NCBI RefSeq assembly: GCF_018873765.1
Contig: NC_057919.1
Span: forward strand, 63,564,484 to 63,628,483
Length of the DNA: 64,000 nucleotides
Direction of reading: 5' to 3'
Origin: Telopea speciosissima
Lineage: Eukaryota > Streptophyta > Magnoliopsida > Proteales > Proteaceae
The notes beneath the pieces were generated by a model. That model saw only the letters and a program-made list of their open reading frames with translations. It was not told the origin of the DNA and did no database searches. This document shows positions 12,001 to 22,148 of this stretch, in pieces; within the stretch, counting starts at the first letter, position 1; every line of letters begins with the position of its first letter. Position numbers and translations under genes: made by a program.

Positions 12001-15000
12001 AATTAGAAGTCCTAGTCCTAGTTGGCATTCCTATTTCTATTTTGAGTCCTAGTCATAGTTAGGATTTATTTTTCTGTCCAGCCTTAAAGATTATATATAT
12101 TGTTAGAGCTCCATTGAGCCCCCCACGATTTAATGAATAAAGAATTTTGCTTCTGCAAACATCACTGTCCTGAGATAGGCTGTGAGGGTGAAATACCCAG
12201 GCTGAGATAGCCTTCACTGCCTCTCTCCATTGATCTGCATTCAAGTGTTCATTCAGTTTTCAGTTCTGCCATAGCCGATATTGTATAGACTCATAATCAA
12301 CTACTGGATCCTGCTGCAAGTTCAAGAATCATTCAACCAACAGGTCAGTACACATCCCAATCCCCCAAACCCTTCTTCTAATCCTCTAACCAAACCCTAG
12401 CTTTCCCCCATCTCAGAATATCATTCCCCACACCCTAAGTTCTCTCCAGATCAAACCACCCATAAGATCCACCCAAACTTGGACCAAATACTCTTCACAC
12501 CCTTAGGGAAACTCGATCCCAGCCCCTGCCCACAACACTTGTCATAAACCCTAGATTCCTACATTAATCTCCTTCTCAAAAACCCAAAACTCTAACCCTA
12601 GTTTCACTATTTACCTAATTCTACCCTAGCCAATCCCATTAAACCCTAGCAGATCCTGATTCTGGTTCTAGTTGGTTTTATCCCCATTTAGGATTACACT
12701 ATTTTGGTATCAGAGCCTAGCTATGGGTTGTCCAAAATCAAGTGATCCAACCACTCTACAGCAACTGGCTGAGATAGTCAAGGTTTTATCTGAAAATGTG
12801 AACACCATCAAGCAACAGGTTGATGTACTGTCACAACAAGGTCCTACTGCATCTCCACAACAAATGCCACAAATTGAAGCTGTTGTTTCATACACTAACA
12901 ACCGACATCCACATAGGTTACCATAGAGGGTTATCACAGAGGGTTCCCATACAACAGACACACAGGATCAACAACAATTCTGCCTATGAAGAGGATGAAG
13001 ATCACGATGGAAATCAATATTACCGTGATGATAAGCATAAGGTAAAACTGGATTTAAAGGAATATAATGGGAAACATGATCCTATTGCATTCCATGACTG
13101 GTTAAGTGCTCTAGATGACTACTTCAAGTGGTTTCGGTTGTCTGAAGACCGAAAGATGCAGCTGGCCACTACTAAGTTAACTGGAGGAGCTAGAGATTGG
13201 TGGCGTACACATGAAGACAGGTTGATCCGTCGTCACATGGAACCAATTACTTGGTCAGCTATGAAAGAGATTCTCAAAGAGAAGTATTTACCTCCTTCTT
13301 ATCAGAGGCGTTTGCAGGATCAACTGAACACTATACGACAAGGTACCTTAATAGTTGAGGAGTATATTGATAAATTCAATGACTTACTCTCACGTACGGG
13401 TGTAGATGAGAATGATGATCAGCTTATATCCCGTTTCAAGTTGGGATTGAGGGTTGACATTAGAGACAAGATAGGCGTGGTCGAAATATATAATCTGAAT
13501 CACTGCTTTGAAAAGGCCATGGATGCTGAAGATTTAATCAAAGCTGCCCCACGAAGGTTCACACCGCAGTCTGGTGATATTAGGAGAACCTTTACTCTTA
13601 ACAGATCTAGTGGTTTCCCTACCCGAACTCCAACTACAGAGGAAAAGGGTAAGGCACCCATGGGAAGCCAAACACCTAACAAGTGTTTCCATTGCCAACA
13701 AGATGGTCATTATGCAAGGTACTGCCCACAAAGAGGGAAGTCCAATTCAGTGATTGCAGCCATGGAAACTAATCCAGATGTCCAAGTTTGTGACCCACAG
13801 TTTAATGAGAATTGGGCCATTAATGCTAACCTTGAGGGAGAAGACTATGATGACACTTTGGAAGATGAAACTTATGAGGTAAATGTAGTAACCCGCATTC
13901 TGGTTGCTGAATCTAAAGGAGAGGACTGGCGTCGACATTGCATCTTTTATACACTGATGGATAGTGGGTCAGCAACAGCACAAGTGATCGTGGACAGCGG
14001 TAGTTGCGTCAACGTGGTTTCTAAAGCTTTTGTCGTTGAAGAGAAGCTTAAAGCTGAACCTCACCCACAACCATACAAGGTATCCTTACTTAATAATGAT
14101 ACTTTAGAGGTTAATCAGCGATGCTCAGTGCCACTCAAGATTTCTGGTTACGAGGAGAATGTCTGGTGTGATATAATCCCTATGATTCTGACTGATGTCT
14201 TGCTTGGGAGACCATGGATGTATGACAACAATGTATTGACAGGAGGCACAAAAAATCAGTGTTTCTTTGACTTCAAAGGGAAACCACTGGTTCTCAACCC
14301 GCTCAATGTACCATTGATGAAGCCAAGGCTTAGAGCTGCCCAACTGAAGCGACAACAGGTTTTGAAGACTATTGACAATAAACAGCCTATGAAAGGAGGA
14401 TCAAGCAGCAAGGTACCACATACTAGTACTAGTACTACTAAAGCACAACCCATGGAGCAACGAATTCTGTCCCTGCCCCACCGAGAATTCCTTACTACTA
14501 GTGAAGAAACAGGGTTGATATTAGCCTTGGTAATGAGAGCAGTGTCACCAACCCCCACTACTATTCATCCCAAGCCCATAAACGATCTGCTTGATGACTT
14601 CTCAGATCTAGTACCAGACTATCTTCCGGATGAGCTACCTCCTATGAGAGATATTCAGCACGCCATTGATCTAGTACCAGGTTCGGTGCTACCAAATCTA
14701 TCCGCTTATCGTCTCAGCCCTACTGAGCATGCCGAGCTCAAGAGACAAGTGGATGACCTGATTCGCAAGGGGTTTATTGTTAAGAGCATGAGCCCATGTG
14801 CTGTCCCAGCATTACTTACTCCGAAGAAAGATGGTACATGGAAGATGTGTATTGATAGCAAGGCAATAAACAAGATCACCGTCAAGTACAGGTTTCCTAT
14901 TCCAAGACTTGACGACATGTTAGACATGCTTACGGGTGCTTCCATCTTTTCGAAGATTGACTTAAAGAGTGGATATCATCAGATTCGGGTCCGCCCAGGG

Positions 15001-18000
15001 GATGAATGGAAGATGCTAGTGTAGGGGAGAATCCCTACACCTACCCGATGATTACTTATGCTGGTGTAAGGAAGAACCCCTACACCTGCGGCTGGTTTTA
15101 GACAGCCAGTTTACATCAACTCCCCCCTTCTCAAAAACATTCGTCTCCGACGAATGGATGAAAGACATGTAGCGCTCGTAGAGATCAGGATTAAGGCGCT
15201 TGAAGTCGTCGGCGTGAATCCAGATACTGTCACTATCAGGACGATCCTTCCATTTAACAAGGAAAGAGTAATAGCCTCGACCACCCCGCGTAGTAGTAAA
15301 CTTGTTATCAAGCACATTTTCAATGACATCAGCAGCAGGAGTAGTAAACTGTGGGAGGCAGAGAGCATATGCAGTATCACCGTCATCCAAATGGTGGCCG
15401 ACATAGAGAATGAGATCGGCCCTAATGAGGTGCTGCCAAAGGGATGTGTTAGGGATACATAGGCGTGTCCCGAAGAAGAGATATCCATCACGTAGGGAGT
15501 ATTTGGCATCAGTTCCGCCTTGCTGTAATGTAGTATGAATGGGAGAAAAAGCAACATCAACCGTGTACTCATCTCTGATATGCTCGATGCCTGTACTGTG
15601 AATAGAAGAGGTGGACATGGTGAGTACTTTCCTACTTAGCACATCAGCGACCTGGTTCTCTTTGCCTGCTTTGTACTTCAGAACGAAATTAAACTCTTGG
15701 AGATAGGCGATCCATTTAGCATGGCGCTTATTTATGGTCCGCTGAGAATGGAGATACTTAAGGGCTTCATGGTCAGAGTATAGAATAAATTCCTTGCCCA
15801 CAAGGTAGTGTCTCCAATGCTTTATAATCTAGACCACTGCATAAAGCTCCAAATCATAGGTAGAATAACGCCGCTTAGCATCGTTGAGTTTCTCACTATA
15901 GAAGGCAATGGGATGATTCGATTGCATGAGAATTCCTCCAATCCCAACATGGGATGCATCTGTAGCCACCTCAAATATGACATCAAAGTGTGGGGGCCAT
16001 AGAACAGGTGCCTCGGTCATGTTTTGCTTGATCAAGGCAAACGCTTTGGTAGTAGCCGGTGTCCACTGGATTTGTCCTTATTTTCTCTCATGCATTCAGT
16101 AATGGGTGCCATGATGCTGCTGAAGTTCCGAATAAAACGCCGATAAAAAGATGCTAGGCCGTGGAAGCTCCTAACCTCTGTCAAGGTGTGTGGCACTGGC
16201 CAATCATCTATGCTTTGCACTTTCGCCGGATCAGCTTCAACCCCGACTGAAGATATAATAAACCCAAGGAAGATAACCTTAGGTAACATAAAAAAACACT
16301 TTTTGAGGTTGATGAAGAGTTTCTCCATACATAACACTATCATCACTTGCCTAAGATGATCGAGACGCTCCTCGGGGGTGTGTATGTAGATAAGAATGTC
16401 ATCAAAGTAAACCACAAGAAACTTACCGATGAATGGACAAAGTACCTGTGTCATTACACGCATGAAGGTGCTTGGAGCATTTGTGAGCCCGAAAGGCATC
16501 ACCTTCCATTCATATAGACCATCCTTTGCCTTGAAAGCAGTCTACACCGCCTCCCACAGTTTACAACTCCTGCTGCTGATGTCATTGAAAATATGCTTGA
16601 CAACAAGTTTACTACTACGCGGGGTGGTCGAGGCTATTACTCTTTCCTTGTTAAATGGAAGGATCGTCCTGATAATGACAGTACCTGGATTCATGCCGAC
16701 GACTTCAAGCGCCTTGATCCTGATCTCTACGAGCGCTACATGTCTTTCATCCATTCGTCGGAGATGAATGTTTTTGAGAAGGGGGGAGTTGATGTAAACT
16801 GGCTGTCTAAAACCAGCCGCAGGTGTAGGGGTTCTTCCCTACACCAGCATAAGTAATCATCGAGTAGGTGTAGGGATTCTCCCCTACACCAGCAGCAGTC
16901 GTGGGGATTTAAAGTAGTAATTCTTTTATTATGTTTTTCTTATTCTTTATTGAGTTGTAATTCTAATTAGGATTCCTAGTGCAAATTTGAATCCTAATTA
17001 GAAGTCCTAGTCCTAGTTAGCATTCCTATTTTTATTTCGAGTCCTAGTCATAGTTAGGATTTATTTTTCTGTCCAGTCTTAAAGGTTATATATATTATAA
17101 GAGCTCCATTGAGCCCCCCACGATTTAATGAATAAAGAATTTTGCTTCTGCAAACATCACTGTCCTGAGATAGGCTGTGAGGGTGAAATACCCAGGCTGA
17201 GATAGCCTTCACTACCTCTCTCCATCGATCTGCATTCAAGTGTTCATTCCGTTTTTAGTTCTGCCATAGCCGATATTGTATACACTCATAATCAACTGCT
17301 GGATCCTGCTACAAGTTCAAGAATCATTCAACCAACAGGTCAGTACACATCCCAATCCCCCAAACCCTTCTTCTAATCCTCTAAACCAAACCCTAGCTTT
17401 CCCCCATCTCAGAATATCATTCCCCACACCCTAAGTTCTGTCCAGATCAAACCACCCATAAGATCCACCCAAACTTGGACCAAATACTCTTCACACCCTT
17501 AGGGAAACTCGATCCCAGCCCCTGCTCACAACACTTGTCATAAACCCTAGATTCCTACATTAATCTCCTTCTCAAAAACCCAAAACCCTAACCCTAGTTT
17601 CACTATTTACCTAATTCTACCCTAACCAATCCCATTAAACCCTAGCAAATCCTGATTCTGGTTCTAATTGGCTTTATCCCCATTTAGGATTACACTACCA
17701 ATTGATTGTCACACTTCCAAATTAGTACTAACCTATCAAATTAGCTGTACAGAACCATATATAAACGGAATCACAAACGAAGGACAAGCTGAGAGAACTG
17801 ATGTCTTAGATGAGGCCTAGATGACCTGGAAACCACCAGCTTCCATAGGAAACATGTTAAGGTGACTGGGCAGAAAAATAGACTGTCGTTTTGGCTATGA
17901 CTGCCCAGTGAGTCGGGGGGAGGGGGGGAAGGGGTTGGGCTCATTAAATAGGTATTATATCTGGTTATACTCTGTTCATGTTGTATCCCACACATAATTA

Positions 18001-19840
18001 AATGATCAGGGTTATCACTTGAGACTATGTATTTGTAGATGCAACAACAACAACAAACACAGCCTTATCCCAACTTAATGGGGTCAGCTACATGGATCCA
18101 AACAAAACAAAGTAGGGAAAACTGAGGACTAAACAAAAAAAAAGGGGAATGAAGAGATGGGAAATGAGATGAGCAATGAAAAATGGAAAATGTCAAATTA
18201 AAGATGAAAAATAAAAAGAAAATTAAAGATGAAAGTAAGAGGAAAGAGGGACAACCCAACAAATCAGGAAAATCTTTAGCCAAATGGGGTCTGCTACATG
18301 GAGCCTTGCCCACCAATATGCTCTATCTGAGGTCATACTTGGTGCAAGGCCTAGACTATGCATGTCCTTCACAACTTCCCCTATGGTCATTTTAGGCCTG
18401 CTTTGTGCTCTTTCAATTCCTTTAATCAGGATCATATCACTCCTTCTTACTGGGCCATCCCTAGGCCTCCATTAAACATGACCATCCCACCTCAAGCGAC
18501 TCCCCGGAGATTGTCATTGATCGGGGCAACTCCCAAGTCAGCTCTAATACGCTCATTTCTTTATCCTTCCTAGTTTTTCCGCACATCCATCTTAACATCC
18601 TCACCTCTGCTACACAAAGCTTCTTAATATGACATTTCTTAACTGCCCAACATTCTGCCCCATACATCATAGCCGGTTGTACAGCAGTCCTCCTTTAAGC
18701 TTTAAAGGAATACGTTTGTCACACAACATGTAATGGTGTATTTAAATTATCTCCAACTAAATTTATTTCCACTGAAATTATACGATCATCTACTTCCACA
18801 TTGAGACAATAAGTGCAACTAAAACAATTGATATCCGTTTTCTTCTTAAGAAAGGCGCACCTGGTCATAAAGTTGTCGCTTTTCTTCATCTTTCAAGACC
18901 TGAAAAAAAAATAAAGTAACATTTTCAGCACATCCTGTGAGTGTTTTTGAGGGGCTATACACATATATTCTATCAAACATAAAATTCAGCGTAATCAATA
19001 CCTCATAGGCCTTCTGAACTTCTTGGAACTTGATATCTGCATCAGCATCATCTTTATTCATGTCTGGATGCAGCTTCTTTGCTAGCTGCAAAGAATGGTG
19101 AAAGATGCAATTGTTAAGTATGACCACTGCTGAAAAAGTTGTATTACAGTTGAATGAAATAACAACAACGGTGACACATACTGCATAATATGCTTTCTTT
19201 ATGTCTGACGCACTCGCATTCTTGCTCACTCCAAGTATGTCATAATAGTCTCTGGCAGCCATGTACGTTGACCCTAACAGGGGAAACAGAGAGACACATT
19301 CACTCAAAAGAGAAAAGAAGAACAACAAAAATAAGCAGTAAATAATATGGACAAGAAGAAACAGAGATTTTTCCAGTACCCGTCCCATGAAACAATCTCT
19401 TCGAGACCGAACTGTCATGTAAAATTCCACACCACATGCCATGTCTCTGCTTGACTGCAGCGTATCAAAAGCAGCAATCAATTATATGAAGAAAAAGAAG
19501 AACTTGGTTAACAACTTGAAACAGGAAAACCAAACCGGACACGACCAGAAATAAGAAATACCATTTTCTAAATTCCCATAATCAAACACCCGAGACGAAT
19601 TGCAGATTCCTGAAACAAATCCCCGCGAGCTCCCTCGGCGCAAAGAATCATTAAACTGTACGTAAAGGAAGGAAAACAAATAACAAAAAATCAATGAAGG
19701 ACAGAGAAAAGGAAGAGAACAATAAACGAGAAAGAAAGGAAAGGAAATCTTACGATAATTGAATAATCGTCAACAAGCTTCGAGCCGAGGGAGCATCGGG
19801 CAAACCAGTAGGCAAGTCTAGCACCATTGGACCGCACCAT
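6438..19840 (-). CDS. GFA2: Mitochondrial-type DnaJ co-chaperone, GFA2-like; 3' part beyond the window
   Basis: Class I J-protein that stimulates Hsp70 ATPase, likely in mitochondria. Exons, 5' to 3': 19754-19840, 19562-19655, 19380-19454, 19182-19273, 19002-19085, 18861-18899, 9845-9973, 7035-7082, 6823-6910, 6603-6667, 6438-6512. All have GT-AG borders and one open frame of 292 codons. Residues 1-90 are basic, targeting-like. The J domain (about 91-158) has HPD at 122-124. A Gly/Phe-rich linker (about 158-216) and zinc-binding repeats CDACGGTG (242), CKPCKGSG (259) and CTQCGGTG (281) follow. The fourth repeat and substrate-binding domains are not visible, so the gene should continue left of base 1 or have lost its end. 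The start ATG (19838-19840) gives MVRSNGARL, as I recall for GFA2. Intron 6 is 8.9 kb and holds the gypsy element. Confidence 0.88.
7219..8471 (+). repeat. Solo LTR, TGATG family, in a DnaJ intron
   Basis: It begins TGATGCAGATT and ends ...ctgcatta, with an exact five-base target duplication AGATC on each side (7214-7218 and 8472-8476). A tataaaagcatg box lies near 7710 and a gatgaataaag polyadenylation signal near 7750. No internal retrotransposon domain remains, so this is a recombined solo LTR. It lies antisense to the DnaJ gene. Confidence 0.75.
8951..9000 (+). repeat. GA microsatellite
   Basis: A run of gaaagaga words passes into a pure (ga)n tract of about 25 bases, within a DnaJ intron. 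Confidence 0.9.
9225..9394 (+). mobile_element. Au-type SINE with 14-base target duplication
   Basis: A tRNA-derived head has a box B-like gcgagtttgaatc (about 9282-9294). The body carries the Au SINE words ggtaaggctgcgtacatt and gtgcactgggta, and ends in a T run. Flanking copies tttcttgctatcaa (9211-9224) and tttcttgttatcaa (9395-9408) differ at one base. The head word cctcagtgcaa is also typical of Au SINEs. Confidence 0.88.
9586..9804. mobile_element. Small non-autonomous hAT-like element (CATAGTTG ends)
   Basis: It starts catagttgtaacagggcc and ends ggcttgacaactatg, forming inverted ends like those of the element at 50970-51087. The interior is rich in 'ccaagg' and 'aaggc' words. The eight-base flanks agree only in part, so the copy is old. 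It ends 40 bases from DnaJ exon 7. Confidence 0.6.
9974..11748. other. Intron sequence, nothing recognised
   Basis: This part of DnaJ intron 6 holds only a C run (about 10147-10161), an A run (11343-11359) and short open frames without family resemblance. Confidence 0.4.
11754..12701 (+). repeat. 5' LTR of the gypsy element
   Basis: 948 bases, TGATGTAAAC...GATTACACTA. It carries a tandem duplication (about 11963-12027, unit aattagaagtcctagtccta plus about 13 bases) that is single in the 3' LTR. A polyadenylation-like atgaataaag lies near 12133. The last 340 bases are C-rich. Confidence 0.9.
12705..12716 (+). promoter_or_regulatory. Primer binding site, tRNA-Met type
   Basis: tggtatcagagc lies three bases after the LTR end and is complementary to the 3' end of initiator tRNA-Met. 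Confidence 0.9.
12723..15012 (+). pseudogene. Gypsy gag-protease-RT (N-terminal part), frameshifted
   Basis: Translation likely starts at ATG 12723 (MGCPKSSDP), in a frame that stops at 12926. Between about 12900 and 12940 the coding frame shifts to one that stays open to 15024. It encodes a retrotransposon gag domain (WRTHEDRL near 13202), a zinc knuckle CX2CX4HX4C (13684-13725), an aspartic protease with VDSGS near 13990, and the N-terminal RT ([13 protein letters not shown] near 14820, [15 protein letters not shown] near 14950). RT breaks off at GDEWK (15012), where an inverted LTR start begins. The missing RT part lies on the opposite strand. Confidence 0.85.
15014..15118 (-). repeat. Inverted copy of the first 105 bases of the gypsy LTR
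   Basis: It is the reverse complement of the LTR start. The TG end is at 15118, next to an inverted polypurine tract (about 15119-15132). The LTR text breaks inside its cccctacacc block and abuts the truncated RT. Confidence 0.9.
15119..16543 (-). pseudogene. Inverted pol block: RT C-terminal part, RNase H, integrase stub, chromodomain
   Basis: Read on the minus strand, RT resumes at the residues that follow GDEWK on the plus strand, with [12 protein letters not shown] (about 16500), [10 protein letters not shown] (about 16400) and [12 protein letters not shown] (about 16140). RNase H then shows [15 protein letters not shown] and [10 protein letters not shown] frameshift near 16035 and a TAG near 15828 break the frame. 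After [14 protein letters not shown] the integrase stops short and joins a chromodomain (FLVKWKDRP near 15250). The catalytic core of integrase is deleted. Confidence 0.85.
16549..16775 (+). pseudogene. Second chromodomain copy, plus strand
   Basis: Encodes the same 75-residue tail ([17 protein letters not shown], then [18 protein letters not shown]) as the inverted block, with a few substitutions, and runs into the polypurine tract. The upstream junction (about 16543-16549) has a few bases of unclear origin. Confidence 0.85.
16776..16789 (+). promoter_or_regulatory. Polypurine tract
   Basis: gagaaggggggagt directly precedes the 3' LTR, the expected plus-strand priming site. Confidence 0.85.
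16790..17697 (+). repeat. 3' LTR of the gypsy element
   Basis: 908 bases, same ends as the 5' LTR. It lacks the tandem duplication and a short ttgtatttg segment. It is otherwise very similar, so the insertion is fairly recent. Confidence 0.9.
17703..18038. other. Intron sequence, nothing recognised
   Basis: Part of DnaJ intron 6 between the gypsy element and the LINE. It holds only a G-rich tract near 17915-17935. Confidence 0.4.
18039..18731 (-). mobile_element. RTE-type LINE fragment, 3' end with RT C-terminus
   Basis: A minus-strand frame 18461-18670 gives [12 protein letters not shown] and [16 protein letters not shown], hallmarks of the RTE reverse-transcriptase C-terminus in plants. 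It runs into a 3' tail whose plus-strand form is acaacaacaacaaacacagc followed by ttatcccaacttaatggggt. It is 5'-truncated, as is usual for LINEs, and lies about 130 bases from DnaJ exon 6 in the gene's orientation. Confidence 0.85.
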
Positions 19841-20294
19841 TGAAGTTCAAGCTCGATGCAAGAAATGGGCGTTGAAGCTCCAACAAAAACTCCAGTAGGA
19901 TTATTCCAGAACGAACGTCTTTTCGAAGGTAAAAACCCTAATTGAGAGGAAAATGAGGTGCGCAGAGCTTGAGCTCTACCCCCGCCACAACAGCTTCCTT
20001 CCTTCCCCGTTCGAAACATCTAGAGAAGGCACCAGGTACAGTATTACTAATACAGCAAATCCCTTTCAAGCCTCTAAAATGTCCGCGATCCTTTTTATCT
20101 ATGCGAATCGTTGGATTGGAATCTTTATTTGAAAATGGTTGTAGATGAACCTTATATGAATACAAGAAAAATTGGAAAAGACTTTCCTTTGATAATTTTA
20201 ATCTAATTTTTTTATATAGTCATATTACATATATGCATATATAACAAAACAAAGTTAAAAAAACAAAATTCTACTCAAGTAGAAGTCAACTGAC

Positions 20295-20475
20295 AAACTC
20301 AGGGTATTCAAACAGCTTTTCATATGGATTCAGGATGAATCAAACTGACAGATCCAAGGTATCCAAACAGTTTTACAGATGGATTCAAAAGGATTCTATC
20401 AGATAGACCAGGATAACCAAACAGTTTTACAAAAGGATTCCATTTGATAGACTCAGGTAACCAAACAGTTTTTTT
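20295..20475 (-). repeat. Degenerate tandem repeat upstream of DnaJ
   Basis: About four imperfect copies of a 45-58 base unit centred on 'taaccaaacagtttt' followed by 'ggattca'. It lies about 450-640 bases upstream of the DnaJ start codon. Confidence 0.6.
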
Positions 20476-20768
20476 TTTTAGATACAAATGAACCAGATTC
20501 GTAAGAAGATGATCCAAAATTAGAATCCGACTCGTCAAACACCTCCAACCAAAGAAGTTCTTAGTGGGATCCAAAAACCTAACCAACAAGATGATCACAA
20601 CCATTTGTTTAACATACCATATTAATACTTGTGTATATCCGTCATTCTACGGTCCTAAAAGTCGATTTACCTTTTGGGATTGGTGTGTGGTTTGTGTGGT
20701 TACACTTTCATAAAAATAAAAAAAACATACCATATTAATACACTTAATTATTTAATCATAAATAAAAT

Positions 20769-22122
20769 AGTAAATTACTTAGACATCCCCTATATTAGAC
20801 CATAAATACAACCCACCGCCTACAATTTTCAAAAATTACTTTCGTCCCCCTTCTGGCTGATGGTGTTAAATATGAAATGCAAATTAAAGACAATTTTAAC
20901 CCATATTTGAACCTTTTAACCGTTAGGGCCTCTCATTTTGGAAACCCTTCCCCATAAGTACCTTGTTCCTCTTCATCTCCTGCGACCGACAAGATCTGCA
21001 AGACCTACAATTCTCCGGCTGATGTAAGAAGCCCAAGGCATCCTTACCTCTCCCAGGGGGCTTTCCCTCTTTACCAGGTCATGGTTACCCCTTTCCTCCC
21101 CTCCATGCGGCATCATCTGTATGGTCCATGGCTACAACAACTTTCCTCGCCCATATGGGTTTCGCTTCCTTCGCTCTTGACCTCGAAGGCCTTGATCCCT
21201 TCCAAGGCCTCAGGGGCCTTCATCCCCAGTGTCGACCTCGTCATAGAAGAGTGCTTCTCCTTCTTCAATTCAATCACAGAGAAGCCCAAATTTCATGGTT
21301 TACCCCTCCTTTACGGTGAATCAATGGGAGGAGCCATTTGCCTTCTGATTCATTTCAGGGATCCTACAGCATGGAATGATGCAATTTTGGCTGCACCCAT
21401 GTGTAATAATCTCCGATTCGGTGAAACCCAGATGGCCAATCTCTTAAATCCCCATCCGCATTTCAAAATTCTTACCCATCTTACCAATTGTTCTCACCGT
21501 AGATCTTCTGGATAAGTCTGTCAAGGTTGCTGAAAAGAAGATAATTAATAGAAGGAAAAAATCCGATGAGGTATGGGAAAACCAAGATTGGGTACGGAGT
21601 GGAACTTCTTCGAATTACTGATTATCTCCATAGTCGACTCTCTGATGTGAGTCTCCCATTTATCGTTTTACATGGCAGTGCAGATGTTGTTGTTAACTCA
21701 GATGTCAGTAGAGTTCTCTATGAATCATTGGTGTGAAGGGAGGGAAATAGTTGTTTCAGAGGAGGATATATGTCTTCTACACCATTACATGATAAAAGGG
21801 AAGTAGTAGGTCACCGGAGAGTAGCAGGTCGTCGGTGAACTTGCAGTTCCTTAGAGGATCAACCATGTAAACGTAGTACAAGGTCGAGCAGGGAAATTCA
21901 TTCAGGGGTTTTGTATAGAAGGTAAAAAAAGTAAATTTATCGTATATCTAGGGCAATTTTGTCAATTAGAATTTTAGGCCATGTGAGGTCACCTCTTGAC
22001 AGTGCATGCTAATAGAGTGAGGCTGATTGTAATAAAATTTTCAAACTAGGGGAACTTTGAATAATTTTTGACATTGTAGGGGAGTAGATTGTATTTAGGG
22101 TCTAGTACAAGGGAGGTTACTC
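20769..22122. mobile_element. Pack-MULE-like element carrying a lipase gene fragment
   Basis: The ends are inverted repeats of about 75-80 bases. At the left, 'tattagaccataaatacaa' is followed by 'tcaaaaattactttcgt'. The reverse complement of the right end reads 'tactagaccctaaatacaa', then 'tcaaaaattattcaaagt'. The flanks aataaaat/aatgaaaa are similar, a possible worn target duplication. The interior has no transposase; it holds a fragment of a monoacylglycerol-lipase-like gene. Confidence 0.7.
20985..21745 (+). pseudogene. Captured monoacylglycerol lipase-like (alpha/beta hydrolase) fragment
   Basis: Pieces in three frames match plant MAGL/caffeoylshikimate esterase-like hydrolases: the CMVHGY oxyanion region (about 21118), FLAHMGFASFALDLEG (about 21142), IPSVDLVIEECFSFFNS (about 21220), the nucleophile elbow YGESMGGAICLLIHF (about 21312), then LLDKSVKVAEKK (about 21505) and LPFIVLHGSADVV (about 21655). 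At least three frameshifts and stops break it. Introns are not evident in the captured part. It lies wholly between MULE-type inverted ends, so it is read as a transposon-captured copy and not a resident gene. Confidence 0.8.
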
Positions 22123-22148
22123 TAAATGAAAAAAAATGACTGAGACCC

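Larger units (their letters stand above)
11754..17697 (+). mobile_element. Ty3/gypsy chromovirus-type element, LTR to LTR, internally rearranged
   Basis: The two LTRs (11754-12701 and 16790-17697) are flanked by exact CCAAT target duplications (11749-11753 and 17698-17702). A tRNA-Met primer site tggtatcagagc lies at 12705-12716. A polypurine tract gagaaggggggagt lies at 16776-16789. In between are plus-strand gag, protease and the start of RT, then an inverted block (about 15014-16543) with the rest of RT, RNase H, chromodomain and an LTR start, then a second plus-strand chromodomain (about 16549-16775). The integrase core is missing, so it cannot move on its own. Confidence 0.9.
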
